This document shows, one piece after another, positions 10,105-22,409 of a DNA stretch of 64,000 nt. A program made the translations under genes and the position numbers. The notes beneath the pieces are model-generated. The model made no database searches and was not told the origin of the DNA. It was given only the letters and a program-made list of their open reading frames with translations. How positions within the stretch are numbered: position 1 is the first letter of the stretch; each line of letters begins with the position of its first letter. The stretch comes from Pomphorhynchus laevis (taxonomy: Eukaryota; Acanthocephala; Palaeacanthocephala; Echinorhynchida; Pomphorhynchidae): assembly GCA_012934845.2 (NCBI GenBank), contig WNNJ02003812.1:186001-250000 (forward strand). Reading direction: 5' to 3'.

Positions 10105-12450
10105 CTATGGAGGACGTCCTCTAAAGAAGACTAATCCCGAGATAGCCCAAGTACCCCAAAGGCATACTTGGGTTTTCCCGTTCAATGACAGATGCTGGGT
10201 CCGTTTCAGAGCCCATCTAGCTCTCTTCAGGATACGTTTAAGTCTATCCAGGTCAACTTTTGCAGACCAGTTCACCGAAACAGTAAATCCCAGATATTTT
10301 ACTCGACTCGTGAATATAAGGAGTTGTTGAGGCTTTAAAATAGAAGAGGGTATAGAAAATGCTAGTCTCTTAAGCTTAGTTTTTGTAGCAGAGGTGCCAT
10401 GAAAGACGATCATCTTTGATTTATTCGAGTTTAACATAAGATCGGATGGGGATAACAGATCTTTTAATCTTTTAATTTTTTAATCTTCCTCCAAGACTGC
10501 ATTTTTGCACCTGCGTCCAGAAAACAAAGCTGTGGTATCCATAGCTTTTTTTACAATATCACGAGATGTAGATCACGTTTAAAAGTCTTGAAAAGAACAA
10601 TGGAGATAGCAAGATATAAAATAGGCGAAAGAGGGGAATCTTGAGGCACACCAGCAATAGGGTAAAACTGACGTGCATCAGTGTCGAGGGACCTAAGAGA
10701 TGATATAACGAAGGTAATGGAGATGCAGGCAAATGCAGCAGAAAAGTCAAGAAAAAATCGCCACAGCTATTTGATGACTGTTATCCTGACAAAACTGATG
10801 CACTTCACCAATTGTTGAATAGACCGAGCGCCCTTTGACAAACCCATGAAAACTTAGTGGGATTAAGTTACGCCTAATTAAATATTCGCGGATTCTACAC
10901 ACAAGCGCTTTTCGTATAAAGAGATGAGGGAATTTTGAATCGAAATTGGCCGCAGGTCTTTGGGACATGAAACCAATTTTTTCTTAAGTAAAAATATGCG
11001 TCGGCTAATATTGATGCCGGTCACATCGGATGGTGAGGCTAAAATCATTGTGATGTCCACTTCTATTCTTTGATCGGCTGTCAAAAGCTGACACACTCGA
11101 GAAGAGAGTGGAGCGAAGGTTTTGAAGATGTCCGGAAGTAAACCCCAGGAGTTAAGGATATCCGTAACGGATAAGTCCCTGCTCATGAAGTCACCTCCTG
11201 GCAAGATTGACTGGAGAGAAAGCGTGGCTCTATAATTATATAGGGCTAGCGACTCCTCCAAATCTCTATCAAGGGCCTACGCTAAAATCCAACCCGATGT
11301 CCTTTCCCGCCAGCAGGCAAACTTCTCCTTCTTGAATATCTTCCAGAATGAACCATGAGAGGGACTAAGACGAGCACTAATGGCCTGCCCTTACTCAGCC
11401 AGATCCTATATCTAGAACTCTAGTATTCATTCGAGAGAACCTACCTGAAGGAAGTAGAGAGATTGGAAAGATGTAGTATTTTTACAAGGACACTAGTTTT
11501 GTTAGAGTGGGACTGTTAATGCGACTTATATAGGTAGTCGATAGTATAACGTTAGCTTGTAAAGAAAGGTAGGAATTAAATTCGGTCAAGCTCTTATTCC
11601 CAATCCTGAGGAAGAGTTGGATAGCTACATGAAAGAAGGCCACTCTAATAGGATCGAAGTAAAACCTCCTTCTAAGCAACGTATCTTTCTCTAGCCGCCA
11701 GCGTATTCGGTCATGAGAGGTGGTCATCTGTTAGCGCGACTGCTCAGTAAATATGGATTTAAACAACCACATCCAATGTAGCATTAATATGTCGAAGATT
11801 GAATTTGTTGTAGAGCAATGAAAGGTGGGGATTGGTGGTTTATGTATAAAATAGTCGATACTAATCCAATGACCAGTTCCTGTCGTTGAAGTCACCGAGT
11901 AACATGTCGTAGCCGCTACATAAAATTTGGTCCAGGAGGTCACGATACTTGTGAATCTCTCCCGGCCGGATGTAGACATTGGCAATGCAAATACGTTTAC
12001 CGTATTTTGACAAGTGATATAACTAAACAAGACATAGCTGGACACGAGTAGTTTAATAAATGGTTGGATCTTAAAGAGCATTTAACTCAGGTTATAATAC
12101 CTTGAGAAGAGGTGTGGAGAGGTTATGTAAGGAGTGAAGTGTGAGTAGATATGCTTAGGGATAAATCGAGTAATGTCCTGAGGTATACGGATAGACCGCG
12201 TCTCCTGAATAAATATAACATCTGCATCTCTACCAGATAGAAACCAAAGGGCAGAAGCAACTCCCGAATTCCACTGAATATTCAGTGAACAAAGGCTCTT
12301 GAGTATTTCCCATTGCGTTAATGTGACCTGAGTGAAACGCCCTTTATATATATTCAAAACGAGAGGCGGAAAGGTCTCCCTTCCCACCTCATGTACCAAC
12401 AGGTAAAGTCGCTTGCCCACGGGCGTTATCTTCACTTCCTTCAGTAGCAA
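10105..12450 (-). pseudogene. Family B ORF2: APE endonuclease plus reverse transcriptase
   Basis: The N-terminal part (12450-12082) encodes an endonuclease segment: NIQWNSGVASALWFLSGRDA, then DVIFIQETRS, the conserved QET motif. It matches the plus-strand copy at 23754-23945 (VLQETRLS). Downstream frames give the RT: RPISIQNSLISLYEKRL (finger) near 10920, LDFSAAF-like palm sequence and GVPQDSPLSPILYLA near 10620. The C-terminal frame (10437-10105) contains KYLGFTVSVNWSAKVDL, the usual LYLG-type motif of LINE RTs. The reading frame is broken into at least six pieces, so no active protein could be made. Confidence 0.7.
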
Positions 12451-12469
12451 CTGCCCAAAGCAGGTCCTT

Positions 12470-13440
12470 GCAGACTAATTTCTTAGGTGCAATAAACTGC
12501 ATTGAACCGTTCCGTTTTTTAGACTTGGAAGAAGTCCTTTTAATGTTTGGATTCCCGACTGAAGGAAATCTTAAGGCCTTCGCCAACTGACTGACAAGAT
12601 TCTTAACCAGGTTCTCCAAGCAAACCGCAGATTCTTGATGTTTCTCTTTTAAGAACTTTAGTATTTCAAAATAAGATATTCTGTCTTATTTTTTAACAGT
12701 CGAGACAGCTGTCGCAAAACTATCAGGTTTAGGCTTTGAGTACCTATGATGCTTTTAGTAGTTTTTGAAGAATGATCATTTCTTCAACCATGTGGGGTGC
12801 TCTCCCCCGCAGTTAGAGCAGCAAGGTTTACTCTTACATTTATTCGGATGGGTAGTAGATGAGCGCATACCCCGCATTGGTTCGGGGTAAGGAGCATCCC
12901 CCGAACCAATGCCCTCACTGGTGGCAATTGTTGCAGTGAAGGTACGTTAATGCGTCAGTCTCCATAATAGAGAATTTGAGGTTGTATTCCATAAAGAGGT
13001 TACCGGGTGAAATCGTTAGACCCTTAGCTACATCTACCGGGGCGTAGCAAAACTCCACCGGGATGGGGAAGTTTTTATTTCTTTTAATGAAGCGTAAGTT
13101 TGATATTTTGATATTCATTTTCTTCATCCGAGATAAAGGCAGGGATGTTATTAATTTTTAATGATGCGAGAATATGTCTAGGTGAGATTGAAGCTAAATC
13201 CAGGTGTTTACCTTTGAAATATTCTATATAGGAATCAGACGTCGTGAAGGGAATTTTGATTTCCGCCTCATAATATTTTATTGTGATAAATATTTTTTTT
13301 CTATCGGTTTGCAAATTCCCCAAAGAAAATATTAAACATGTTATTCCTTTCAAGGGGAGCTAACAGCTTTATAATTGCTAGATTAACAAGTTTTGGTACT
13401 GCGGGAAGTTCCCCCTCTAGAATATTTCTAAGAACAGTTT
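12470..13440 (-). pseudogene. Family B ORF1 (gag-like, zinc knuckle), broken
   Basis: The frames 13353-13084 and 13127-12915 are collinear with the plus-strand copy at 22821-23462 (shared GELPP/IP start, NNIPAF/SNIPSL, DVAKGLTISPGNLFMEYNLKF). The minus copy ends with HCNNCHQ, the start of a CCHC-type zinc knuckle, a nucleic-acid binding motif usual in LINE ORF1 proteins. Further Cys codons lie near 12800-12850. The protein is split by frameshifts and its start codon is not certain. Confidence 0.6.
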
Positions 13441-15012
13441 ACTTACTTGTTTTGCTTCATTTTCAGGAAAAATCGTTTTTTATAAACTTTTGAACAATCC
13501 TTTTGAACTTTTAAACAACAATTTTCATGATTTCGCCAATTTAGTTATTTCTGCTATTGATGTCGACTATAGCAGATTAGAACGGAAAGCAGATTAAAAA
13601 GGATGTTTAAATTTGAGGAAACAAGGTTTAAATTGACTTGATATAACACAAGACGCTAAAGAAGTTTAGATAAGGTCTGAAGAAGATACATCGGACGGTA
13701 TGAAGATTTAAGTAAATGATCGAGTGACATTTATTTAGAAGAGGACATACGATGGCTACTTTTCAAATTCTTTCAATATGAAGAGGAGTTTGAGTAAGCA
13801 CAATAAGAACGTTCGGAGAGATAAGATGTCAAGCAGGCTTCAAAATTGAAAATATAATAGCCACTTTAATTAGATTCCAACGACGTGAAGTTGCAACATA
13901 AACTTCATTTAGGGCTTATTGAGAAAGCCTGTAACCTTGATAAATGAGGAATTAGCAAAAATATATGCGCCTCATTACACGAAAATTTTCAATACATAAT
14001 GAGTTTTCACAAGAAACCAAGCGGGTTATCAACTCAGTTTTGACAGCTCTCAACTGTTCCCGCTACCTTAAAATTTAAATATTTTAAATATTATAATTTA
14101 AATATTTTAGCGACAATAGCAGATAGCTTCTTATTGTTGATAATTATATTGTTCAAAGCTCTGTTATTCAGTATAGTAGACTAAGCCAAACTAGAGCGGA
14201 TAAACTTTCTTGTTTAGCATACCTGTTTTTTGAGCGAAACCTCGGAATGCCCTCATCTTTCGAACACATAGCTTACTGAATTATGACATTCAGGGCTATT
14301 ATGACACCCTCCTCCACATAAGCGCATTGTGATTGTCGTTGGAAACTTCCGGCTGCTATACATAAGACTTTTCACTTGATTTCAAAGACGTAAGCCAACG
14401 TTTGAGCAGTATCTAGATTGTCGTAATCTGTCTTATTGATCTAAAGTAGTCGTTGACGAATATATGAACTGACAATGTCCTGAACAAAAATGTTCAGCAC
14501 ACGATTCTGCCGATTTGTCAACGCATCAATCAGCAATATTGTTTAATTGCCTAATGTATTGATCAACAGTTTGCGATGGATGTATTTTACTTGCAAGAGT
14601 GAAATTAAAATTAGGTGAAAATTGCATCATATGCTTTGAATCGCAGTTTCGGATGTCGTAGAATCCATTATTAACGCGTACACTGTTACATATACCAAAC
14701 TGACTAGCAAATTCAGTTTGGCGTCCTCTATGACAGATAAGTTGAATGTTAGAATCTTTGAGTTTACGTTTCCAATGCAACTACTTTTCAACGGCGAACT
14801 TGAAGCTCGATCGATACAGTGTTTTCGATAGAAAATTTTTTTAATTCGCGAATTTACTAAATAAACCGCTGAGATTTAAACTCTACGGTTTCACTCGGTA
14901 TATCTTAACATAACAATGTATAAATATATAGTTACATAGCACAACAATATACAATATTATAATAATATAATATACACTAATAATATATAATATTCGATAT
15001 ATAATAATACAA
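13440..15012. other. Unassigned spacer between LINEs
   Basis: The stretch has a mixed composition with no recognised domain. A minus-strand frame at 14526-14780 (84 codons, ends QYIRQLNNIAD) looks moderately protein-like but matches nothing I know. 14930-15012 is an AT dinucleotide-rich microsatellite-like tract. Short words near 13560-13610 (AGCAGATTA) are repeated twice. Confidence 0.35.
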
Positions 15013-18000
15013 TAATTTATTTAACGTGGCAAATGCGTGCAAAATGCACGCTTACATGACCACTAACAAACAAAAAAAACATCAAAGATCACAGGTAATT
15101 AGTTAATTGTTGAAAAAGAATTGGATTTGGCGTTTGAAGTACGGCATAGATGTTGATTGGCGGATATGAATAGGCAGTTGATTCCACAAGAGAGGAGCAG
15201 CCACAACGAAGGAGCGGAAGCCAAAAGAGGTAGAGTAGATTGGGACATGTAAAAGAAGGGAATTACGGGAACGCAGAGCACAATACACAGTACGAGAATT
15301 GTCGAGAAAAGGAAGGTTGAGAAATGAAGGGGTATGAGAAGTTATAAGGCGAAAAGCAATGATAAGAAGACGAATTTGAACACGACAATAAATGGTAGGC
15401 CAATCAAGAGAAACAAGATAGTGGATGTATGATCAAAACGACAAAGACGGAGGAGAACTCGAACGGCAGCGTTGATGATGCGTTGTAGGGGAAGAAGAGT
15501 GGATTTAGGTGAGTTGGAAAAAATACTAAGACAGTAATCAAGTCTTGAGAAAGGAAGAGAAGATATGAGTCATACAAGAAGGGAAATCGACCAATCTACG
15601 AACTTGACGGAGGTTGCGGAGTATCAAGGTAGATGAGCGTACTTTATCTCTAACGAAAGGTTTAAGTGAAAGTCGGTTGTCGAAATGAAAGCCTAGGAAA
15701 ACGAGATTATCAACGATTGGAAGAATTGTAGAATTTAATGATACGTAGGGAGGTTCGAAGCCGAGGCGTCGAGGTAGGATTCACATAATTTTGGATTTAT
15801 CAGGATTCAGAGAAAGGCGAAGGGAAGAAAGATAATTGGAAATTGAGACAAGACAGTCCGAAGCGGAAACACTAAGATCGTGAATACGATAAACAGGTGC
15901 ATGAGCATAGATGAGAATGTCATCAGCATATTGCATAACATGGAAGTTAAATTTATGAGAAATCGAAGACAAGTCACCGAGAAGAAGAGAGAAAAGCATA
16001 GGGCCTAATACGGAGCCTTGTGGAACACCGGTCGGGATGGATGAAGGATGGGAGAGAGAAGAGTTAGAATAGACGCGAAATGTACGGTTTGACAGATATG
16101 AAGAAAACCATGATACAGTGGGTAAAGAGAAGCCATAATCATGACGAAGGCGATGGAGAAGAATCGAGTGATCGACGATGTCAAAAGCAGACGATAGATC
16201 AAGAGAAACTATGACACTACATAATTTATGATCGCGCGATATGAGTAAAGTCATTATAAACTTTAAAGACAGGCAATTTTGGTAGAGTAATTAGAGCGAA
16301 AAGCGGCTTGGAAGGGAGGAAATAAGTTAGAGGAAAAGAGATATGTATTAACTTGCTTGAGAACGAGACGCTCAAGGAGTTTAGAGAGGGTTGGGAGAAG
16401 TGAGATTGGACGGTACGAAGATGGTAGTGAGGAGTCGAGAGATTGCTTTTTGATGAGAGGACGAACAGTGGCGCATTTCCAGATGGAAGGAAATGTACGG
16501 CTACGGATGGACGAGTTGAACAATGTGGTTAGGAAGGGTGAGATAGAGGAGCAGATATTTTTAAGCAAGTGAGTTGGAATTGGGTCAGAAGGAGAGGTTT
16601 TATTAGGTAATGACAGCAGAACCGAAGAAACTTCATCAGACGAAACGGGAAGAAGGTGGAATAGTTCTGGGAGGGAAGTATTTAAAGAGAAGAGTGGGTA
16701 CAAGGGGGCTACGGGTAGTAGGGAAAGTAAATTAGATAGCTTAGTTTGTAGATAAGAAGAAAATTCATCAGGATTTATATTACAAGAAGTAGATGATCGT
16801 GAAAGAATTGAGTTTAAGATTTTCCAATGAGATTTAGAGTTGGAAGATGACTCGAGTTGATTTCGCCAAAAGATAGTACGTTTAGTACGTATAAGAATAA
16901 GATGTGAACGGCGTAGAGAAAAGTAGGAATCACGGAGATTTGGAGTGAGTGAGTTGGGAGAACGTTTAAGAAAACGATTATACACACGAAAAGAGTGACG
17001 GAGTCGACGCTTAGAAAGACTACAGTCAGAATCGAACCAGGGAGCATGGCGCAAGCGCTGAGAGCGTCGGAGTCGACTAGGCAGAAGTTTATTGATAATA
17101 GACATAAGTTCAGAATCAAACAGAATGCAGAGATCATCAGGAGAGAGATAGTTAAGAGGAAGTGAAAAGAGTGAAGAATTGAGTAAGGCTGTGCAGAGAA
17201 TAGGGATATCGAGAAGTTTCCAGGGTCGACTTGGTGTGGATATTGGTGGAGGCGGAGACGGAGGATGGGGACGAGTAAGAGTAAGAGTGACAAGGAAATG
17301 ATCGGACAAACCGGGATCAGTAATTGACAAGGAAGTATAGTCATTGAAGCAGTTAAGGACAGCAATGATGTTGAGAGCACCGCCGAGAATATGAGTTGGG
17401 CTTGTTAAATGTAATTTATAGTTAAAATCAGAAAAAAATAGTTAAAGTGATAGAGTCAGAATCAGCCGGGCGATCAAGACGAATGTTAAAGTCACAGAGA
17501 ACAAAAGAAGGGGTATAAGACAATGAACAGTGAGACATAAGATCTGCAAGGTCTTTAAAGAAGATACGTGATGGGGCAACTTAACCTGGACGGTATACAA
17601 TCACAAGTTTCAGCGGGAAAGGAGTTGATAATCTGCATATGAGTAATTCGAACGTGGTGTAACGGATGTTAACGTTAATTTTACGTAGAGACATTGGGTG
17701 ACGAGCAATGGCAACAATACCGCCATGGTTAGAAGCAGTAGATGTATGAGAGGCAATTGGACGAGCTGATTCAACTAGAGAACAACCAGAGCGACATAGA
17801 CGACGAATAGCAAGATCGTCGGAGTCAGAGCCAGGATTCGGTAATGCCGAGAATATCGATAGATAATTGATTGAATATATCGAGAAGCATATCAGCTTTA
17901 TGAAGAATGGAGCGAGTGTTGAATATACTAAGACGAAAAGTATGCTTAGGAGCGAGATCTACTGGCGAAGAATACAAGGGGGAAAGATGGGACGCCATCG

Positions 18001-18060
18001 AATTTTTTGGCCTTGTGTGTACACATGGGAAATTACGGTTTTTCTTGTGAACTAATAAAA
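15013..18060 (-). mobile_element. Family A LINE (CR1/L2-like), copy A1, ~3 kb
   Basis: On the minus strand, the 5' part (18060-17830) has the endonuclease start LSIFNTRSILHKADMLLD...TESWL. Then come the endonuclease C-terminus GLSDHFLVTLTL (about 17310), the RT (17000-15800) and a thumb/tail region to 15110. The 3' tail GTGGCAAATGCGTGC...CACGCTTACATGACC at 15025-15060 is common to all family A copies. ORF1 is missing, so the copy is 5'-truncated. It is the least decayed RT of the family here. Confidence 0.85.
15781..17330 (-). pseudogene. Family A reverse transcriptase, copy A1 (one main break)
   Basis: Two long frames are almost contiguous. 17330-16263 (355 codons) carries the endonuclease end, a basic linker and RT fingers with RPISLLPTLSKLLERLVL, ending PFQAAFRSNYST. 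16254-15781 (157 codons) carries the palm: VSLDLSSAFDIVDHSILLHR, GVPQGSVLGPMLFSLLL and the catalytic MQYADDILIYA, then NPDKSKIM. This motif set is that of CR1/L2-type LINE RTs. The frames are separated by a short frame change at about 16255, and further stops affect the 3' part. The element would nick target DNA and copy its RNA in the nucleus; this copy is inactive as read. Confidence 0.85.
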
Positions 18061-18074
18061 CCAATAGACTGGTT

Positions 18075-18340
18075 TTATTAATCCCAAAGCACGTAAAAAT
18101 TAGAAATGTAAAAGTAGGCTGAAATGGGAAATACAAGTTTGAATAAGCTTTTTTGAGCGACGTTGAACCTGCTCCAATTGATCATTTTCGTATTGATAAA
18201 AATTGAACTTTGAACTGATATGTGTAAAAGTGCTAATGTACTGATTTATTAATCTCAAAGCACGTAAAAAATGAAAATGTAAATTATAGATACAGTTGGA
18301 AAGCACATTCCAATTAAATTTAATAGAGCACATGGGTGTA
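18075..18340 (-). mobile_element. Short fragment of another LINE (RT thumb region)
   Basis: The minus frame 18333-18100 contains DQLEQVQRRSKKLIQ, a pattern typical of the region after the RT palm in CR1/Jockey-type LINEs (LERVQRRATKLI-like). A 40-base word (TTATTAATC then AAAGCACGTAAAAA) occurs twice, near 18075 and 18247, so a small internal duplication is present. Confidence 0.5.
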
Positions 18341-18375
18341 TGTACACCAACTGAATACAGTGGAGACGAGAGCTA

Positions 18376-19120
18376 AAAACAGATTTATTTTTACGTTGCA
18401 AATGCGTACCAGCGAACGCTTACATCACCACAGGAAAGAACAAAAATCTAAATCATGTGTCGAGAAGGTGGGTACGGAGGCGGTATTTGAATATAATAAT
18501 GGAGGAAGCGCGACGGACGTCGAGTGGGAGCTGATTCCATGCGAGTGGGGCGGCGACGAGTAAGGATCGGAGACCGTAGTTGTCAGAGTAATTGGAAACG
18601 TTGAGTAAGAGGGAATTATGGGAACGCAGTGATAGAGAGAGGTGGAACAAGGGGCGTATAAAGAATGGAGGTTGATGAACGATGGGGATACGGTAACGAT
18701 AAAACAAATAGTTAAGATAAGGCGGAATTTGTATGCGGATGTGAATGGTAGGCCAGGAGAGTTGGTAAGATATGTGAATGTGTGGCAAAAGCGACGGAGA
18801 CGTAGAGCACTCAAACAGCGGTGTTGATGATGCGTTGTAGGGGTATGATGATTGATGTTAGAGAATTGGCGAAAAGGCTGAGGTAATAATCGATTTTAGA
18901 GAAAAGAAACGATTAAAGAAGAGACACACATGAACAGAAGTTGATAAGGGAGCGGATACGACGGATGTCACGAAAAGTCATCATCGATACGGAATTCTAA
19001 GAAAGTAAGATTGTGGACTATGGGGATGATTGATGAGGCAAAAGATATAAGTGAAGGATATATGCTAGATTGACGGGGAGATCCACATTATTTTAGACTT
19101 GTCTGGGTTTAGAGCGAGGC
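18376..19120 (-). mobile_element. Family A LINE, copy A2 (3' fragment)
   Basis: The fragment begins with the family 3' tail (AACAGATTTATTTTTACGTTGC at 18376). On the minus strand it encodes the RT C-terminal region: LTFLGF-type motif, DIRRIRSLI, SLLFSKIDY, LQRIINT and AWNQLPLDVRRASS. It stops at the NPDKSK region near 19095. 5' truncation is usual for LINE insertions. Confidence 0.8.
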
Positions 19121-19149
19121 GAGCAACGATATTCGTATTCTCAGTGGAA

Positions 19150-20250
19150 AGTAAAACGCGAGTCTTATCCGAATTAATGTCCTTTTCTCACAACCATGAT
19201 TCTTTCAGGTACCAATAAAGGTTGCATGTTCAGTCTGACTACAACAAAACTCTAAATATGAGCTAAAATGCCAAAATTTTACTTGTCAGCAAACCATCTC
19301 AAATCAACATCTTAAATGAGTATAGCGCAGCAAAGCAATTTTGGGATCACGTACGTCGAAGTAGGACAATTCCTCCTTCAATTTCGTCTCTTCATATTAA
19401 TGATGACTTTACCACATCGCAACAAGCTGTAGCTGACCCGTTTGCGTCAACTTTTCAACTCGTAACAAGCAACAAAAAGTAACCAGCAATCTCGTGTAAG
19501 TCATTCACAAAGTTATTTTGATGTTACTGCCAAAGATGCTTATAGTGAGTTGCATTCCTTAAAACATTCGTCATCCGATCTGAACGGATTACATCCTCAT
19601 ATACTAAGGATATTATCATCTATCACTTGTAAAATCAGCTATCACTTGTAAAATCTATATTATTCGTTCCTGTAATAATATATATTTGAAATGGAAGAAG
19701 ATTGTGGGTTTAGTATTTATTACTTGTAAAATCAATTATCCCGTTAGATTGGAAAACCGCCATTGTAGTGCCAATACACAAAAAAGGGAGATCGTCACAA
19801 TCCAGGAAATTATAGACCAATGTCTTACAAATGTTGTCTGTAAGATGTTAGAGCGCATATTGCATCAGCGACTACTATTCTATTTTGAATCATCGAAATT
19901 GGTAGATAATTCGCAACATGGTTTTCGTCCTTAACGCTCTTGTATATCTAAGCTTTCATGTGCACGCGAAGCATGTGTTGATGCAGTTACACAGAGTAAT
20001 GCCATGCCGTTGATGTCGTGTATTTTGACTTGTGTTTGGCCTTTAATAGGGTTCCCCACAATATATTAATTGAGGTTATTGCTGAGTACGTAATTGAAAT
20101 TTCTATCAGTCGATGGATTCACGCTTTCTGTTTAATCGTTCCTTTAGTGTTGTGTTGGTAATCTATCGAGATCGTCAAGTTTGTCAATGGGTGTTCCTCA
20201 GGTATCGGTCTTGGGTCCGTTATTTTTCATAATATTTTTGAATAATTTGC
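19150..20250 (+). mobile_element. LINE family C (CR1/Jockey-type) RT fragment
   Basis: Plus-strand pieces in shifting frames read FWDHVRRSR, DPFASTF, AYSELHSLKHSSSDLNGLHP (RT domain start), then VPIHKKG, NVVCKMLERILHQRLLFY and DNSQHGFRP (frame 19686-19934). They continue with VVYFDLCLAFNRVPHNIL (palm) and MGVPQVSVLGPLFF near 20190. The order and spacing are those of a LINE RT. It is cut off at about 20255 by the family A fragment A3 and carries many frameshifts. Confidence 0.75.
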
Positions 20251-20257
20251 TATAACA

Positions 20258-20845
20258 GGTTTATTTTTACTTGGTAAATGCGTGCCGGCACACGCTTAAA
20301 TGACCACAATAACAAAAAAACAAAAATCTAAGTAATGTGTCGAGAAGGTGGGAACGGAAGATGTATTTGAATGTGATAAAGAAGGGAGTGCGGCTGACGT
20401 CTAGAAAGAGTTGATTTCAATCGAGGGGCAAGGTAGGATCGGATACCGTAGTTGTTGGAATAATTGGGAACGTGGAGTACGAGGGAATAACGGGATCGCA
20501 GCGATAGAGAGATAGGGTGAGTGTCATCTAATAAATGGAGGTTGATGAACAATAAGGAGACGACAGCGATGCGACGAAAAGTGACGAGAAGACGGAGTTA
20601 TATGTGGATGAATATAATGGGCCAGGCGAGTTGAACAAGATGTGTAAATGTGTGATCGAAGCGACTGAGACGTAGGAGCAATCGAACGGCGAGGTTGATG
20701 ATGCGTTGTGGGAGTAGGATGATGAATTTTGGATAATTGGCGAAAAGGCCGAAGCAATAATCGATTTTAGGGAAATGAAGCGATGAAAGAAGAGACATAC
20801 AGGAACTGAAGTCGATAAGAACACGGATACGGCGAATGTCCGATT
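20258..20845 (-). mobile_element. Family A LINE, copy A3 (3' fragment)
   Basis: The 3' tail is at 20258-20310 (CAGGTTTATTTTTACTTGG, CACGCTTAAATGACCAC). It is followed on the minus strand by the RT C-terminal region with LSLRSRYSLVLHVPNYSNNYG and, at the far end, SDIRRIRVLIDFSSCMSLL. The 5' end fuses abruptly at about 20845 with the minus-strand endonuclease region of a different LINE. Confidence 0.75.
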
Positions 20846-21745
20846 CGTTCACACTATGCAACATGCGCTTTGATAATACAGGATCAACATTGTCGCCTAA
20901 TTGAGCACCGGCTATATTGACACTAAACTTTATAACGCACTGATCGCTGCTACCTATAGGAGTTTCATAGCATAGGTCATAGATGTCGGTAATTGTATGT
21001 GAAAAGATGAGATCGAGAACTGAAGAATACGAGGAAGATAACCTTGTATGAAAATCAACATGCTGAACAAGCAAAAGTTCCCCATCCATAAATTCCCAAA
21101 GCTTCATATCGGGGCACATCCGATTTGCCGAGACGAATTATCCACGCAAATACCAACACCGGGAATGTTGAAGTCACCAACCAAAATGCATGTACTTGAA
21201 CAACTGAACGCACTCCTAACTAATTCCCCAAACTCCTTAGTCATGCAGTCTGCTTGAGGAGTTCTATATAGAACACCAAGAGTGAACTGCTTATGCGTTA
21301 CTGACATACTTGCAAATACGAGTTCACAAGTCCCATATGGATTAAAGTACTGCGTTATGTTATCAACAATGATGTTGGATTTAATATATAAAGCGACTCC
21401 TCCACCTCTACGCTGCGACGATCTGTCTACACGAATGATACGATAACCATCTACATTCAATATATTATCAATGATATTACCGTGAAGCCAAGTTTAAGAA
21501 ATTGCAAAAACATGGTAATTTGATGTCGTCATATAGCAGCGAAATTCGTCTAAATTGCAAAGTAAGCTTCGCAAATTACAATAACCAACCTTAAACAACC
21601 GGTTACATACATTTACCAAATCGTATGATTGACGTACTTTTTTAAAATCAATTAGCATTCCTATTGATCCTGATTCACGGAAAGGCAGATGGGTTTCCAG
21701 CGAACAAAAGGTCTGCGATGGCACACCTGAATATTCCGTATGCAC
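20846..21745 (-). mobile_element. LINE family C endonuclease fragment
   Basis: On the minus strand the APE-type endonuclease reads in order: VGYCNLRSLLCNLDEF (21600), HVFAIS, then the frame 21460-21104 with YRIIRVDRSSQRRGGGVALY, FTLGVLYRTPQADC and CILVGDFNIPGV. Next comes SVLDLIFSH and GSSDQCVIKFSV (20990-20930), the DLI...SDH-type motif. The domain is nearly complete but split by frame changes, and its RT half is replaced by copy A3 at the 3' side. Confidence 0.75.
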
Positions 21746-21965
21746 AGATTTATTTCTCCAGAGGCTAAACGCTCAGTTATCTCTTTTTTGGCATTCGCGA
21801 GGCGTTCACGGTCGTTACGCGATAGATCCTTAAGTATGCGGACTTTGCGACTCTTTAACATTTTTCCACGGGAGAGCAAAATCGACGCTTCTTCTGGTGA
21901 TGTAAGAACCATTTTTAACAATCTAGCATTTCCCTCACTTCACGATGACCTAGATAAAATAGTCT
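21661..21965 (-). pseudogene. End of LINE family C ORF1
   Basis: The 86-codon minus frame (21921-21661) starts MLKMVLTSPEEASILLSRGK and continues SRNDRERLANAKKEITERLA, then GEINLCIRN. This is the pattern of the C-terminal, basic, nucleic-acid binding part of CR1/Jockey ORF1 proteins (DLT..ER......L..R...GE). It lies directly upstream of the endonuclease start, in the expected ORF1-ORF2 order. Confidence 0.5.
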
Positions 21966-22159
21966 CTTGACTTTAAGTCTTTTAGCAATTTCGTAGATGT
22001 TATAATCGTAGATGTTGCCAAAAACCGAAGTTCGATTGCATGCTGTTATGATTAATATTTTTAATGATTTGTAACTTATTAGCTCCATAACCTATTTATT
22101 GCAGATTGCTGAATAAAGCCTTATTCGGTTTGATTATATCAATTTATCCAGCAATTGTT

Positions 22160-22370
22160 CTTCGTAACTCAGTCTATCAATGGGCAAACTATTCGCTCCC
22201 GATCTTTTCAATCTGGAGCCCGATGCAACATACGCTCAAAACGAGTGGAATCATTGGCGCCGAAACCTTCTCAACTTTCCTGGTAACAAATGAACAATCA
22301 GCCAGCGCATCTTTGCGACATTCAGATACAACGTCATGTTTCTTTCGTGGTAACCATAATCACCAACACA
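22160..22370 (+). pseudogene. Gypsy-type gag fragment
   Basis: From ATG at about 22181 the frame reads GKLFAPDLFNLEPDA, then EWNHWRRNLLNFL, a stop, and TISQRIFATFRYN. The W-x-x-W-x-x-x-x-x-N-F-L pattern near a short acidic N-terminus resembles the start of Gypsy-family Gag proteins. A Gypsy protease/RT remnant lies 2.4 kb downstream on the same strand, with LINE pieces between them. The call is tentative because only ~65 codons are present. Confidence 0.4.
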
Positions 22371-22409
22371 GTAAGTGTCCAGCACGCTCTACAAAAATGA
22401 GCAAAGACA

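Larger units (their letters stand above)
9890..13440 (-). mobile_element. Non-LTR retrotransposon family B, minus copy (decayed, nearly full span)
   Basis: On the minus strand, a gag-like ORF1 with a zinc knuckle (about 13440-12470) is followed by an APE-type endonuclease (12450-11480) and an RT (11260-10105). The GC-rich 3' region ends near 9890. The same ORF1-endonuclease order recurs on the plus strand at 22.8-24.5 kb, confirming a single family. All frames are interrupted by stops and frameshifts. Clade assignment (I/Jockey/R1-like) is uncertain; the RT motif GVPQDSPLSPILY favours that group over CR1. Confidence 0.75.

Noticed and set aside
16357-16572. Plus-strand ORFs opposite family A LINEs (for example 16357-16572, 33077-33298, 34378-34632)
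   Set aside because: They are antisense shadows of LINE coding sequence, Arg/Glu-rich because they mirror Ser/Leu/Pro-rich sense frames.
20598-21119. 173-codon minus ORF as a single protein
   Set aside because: Its N-terminal half is the end of a LINE family C endonuclease and its C-terminal half is the family A tail; the ORF only exists because two decayed elements are joined.
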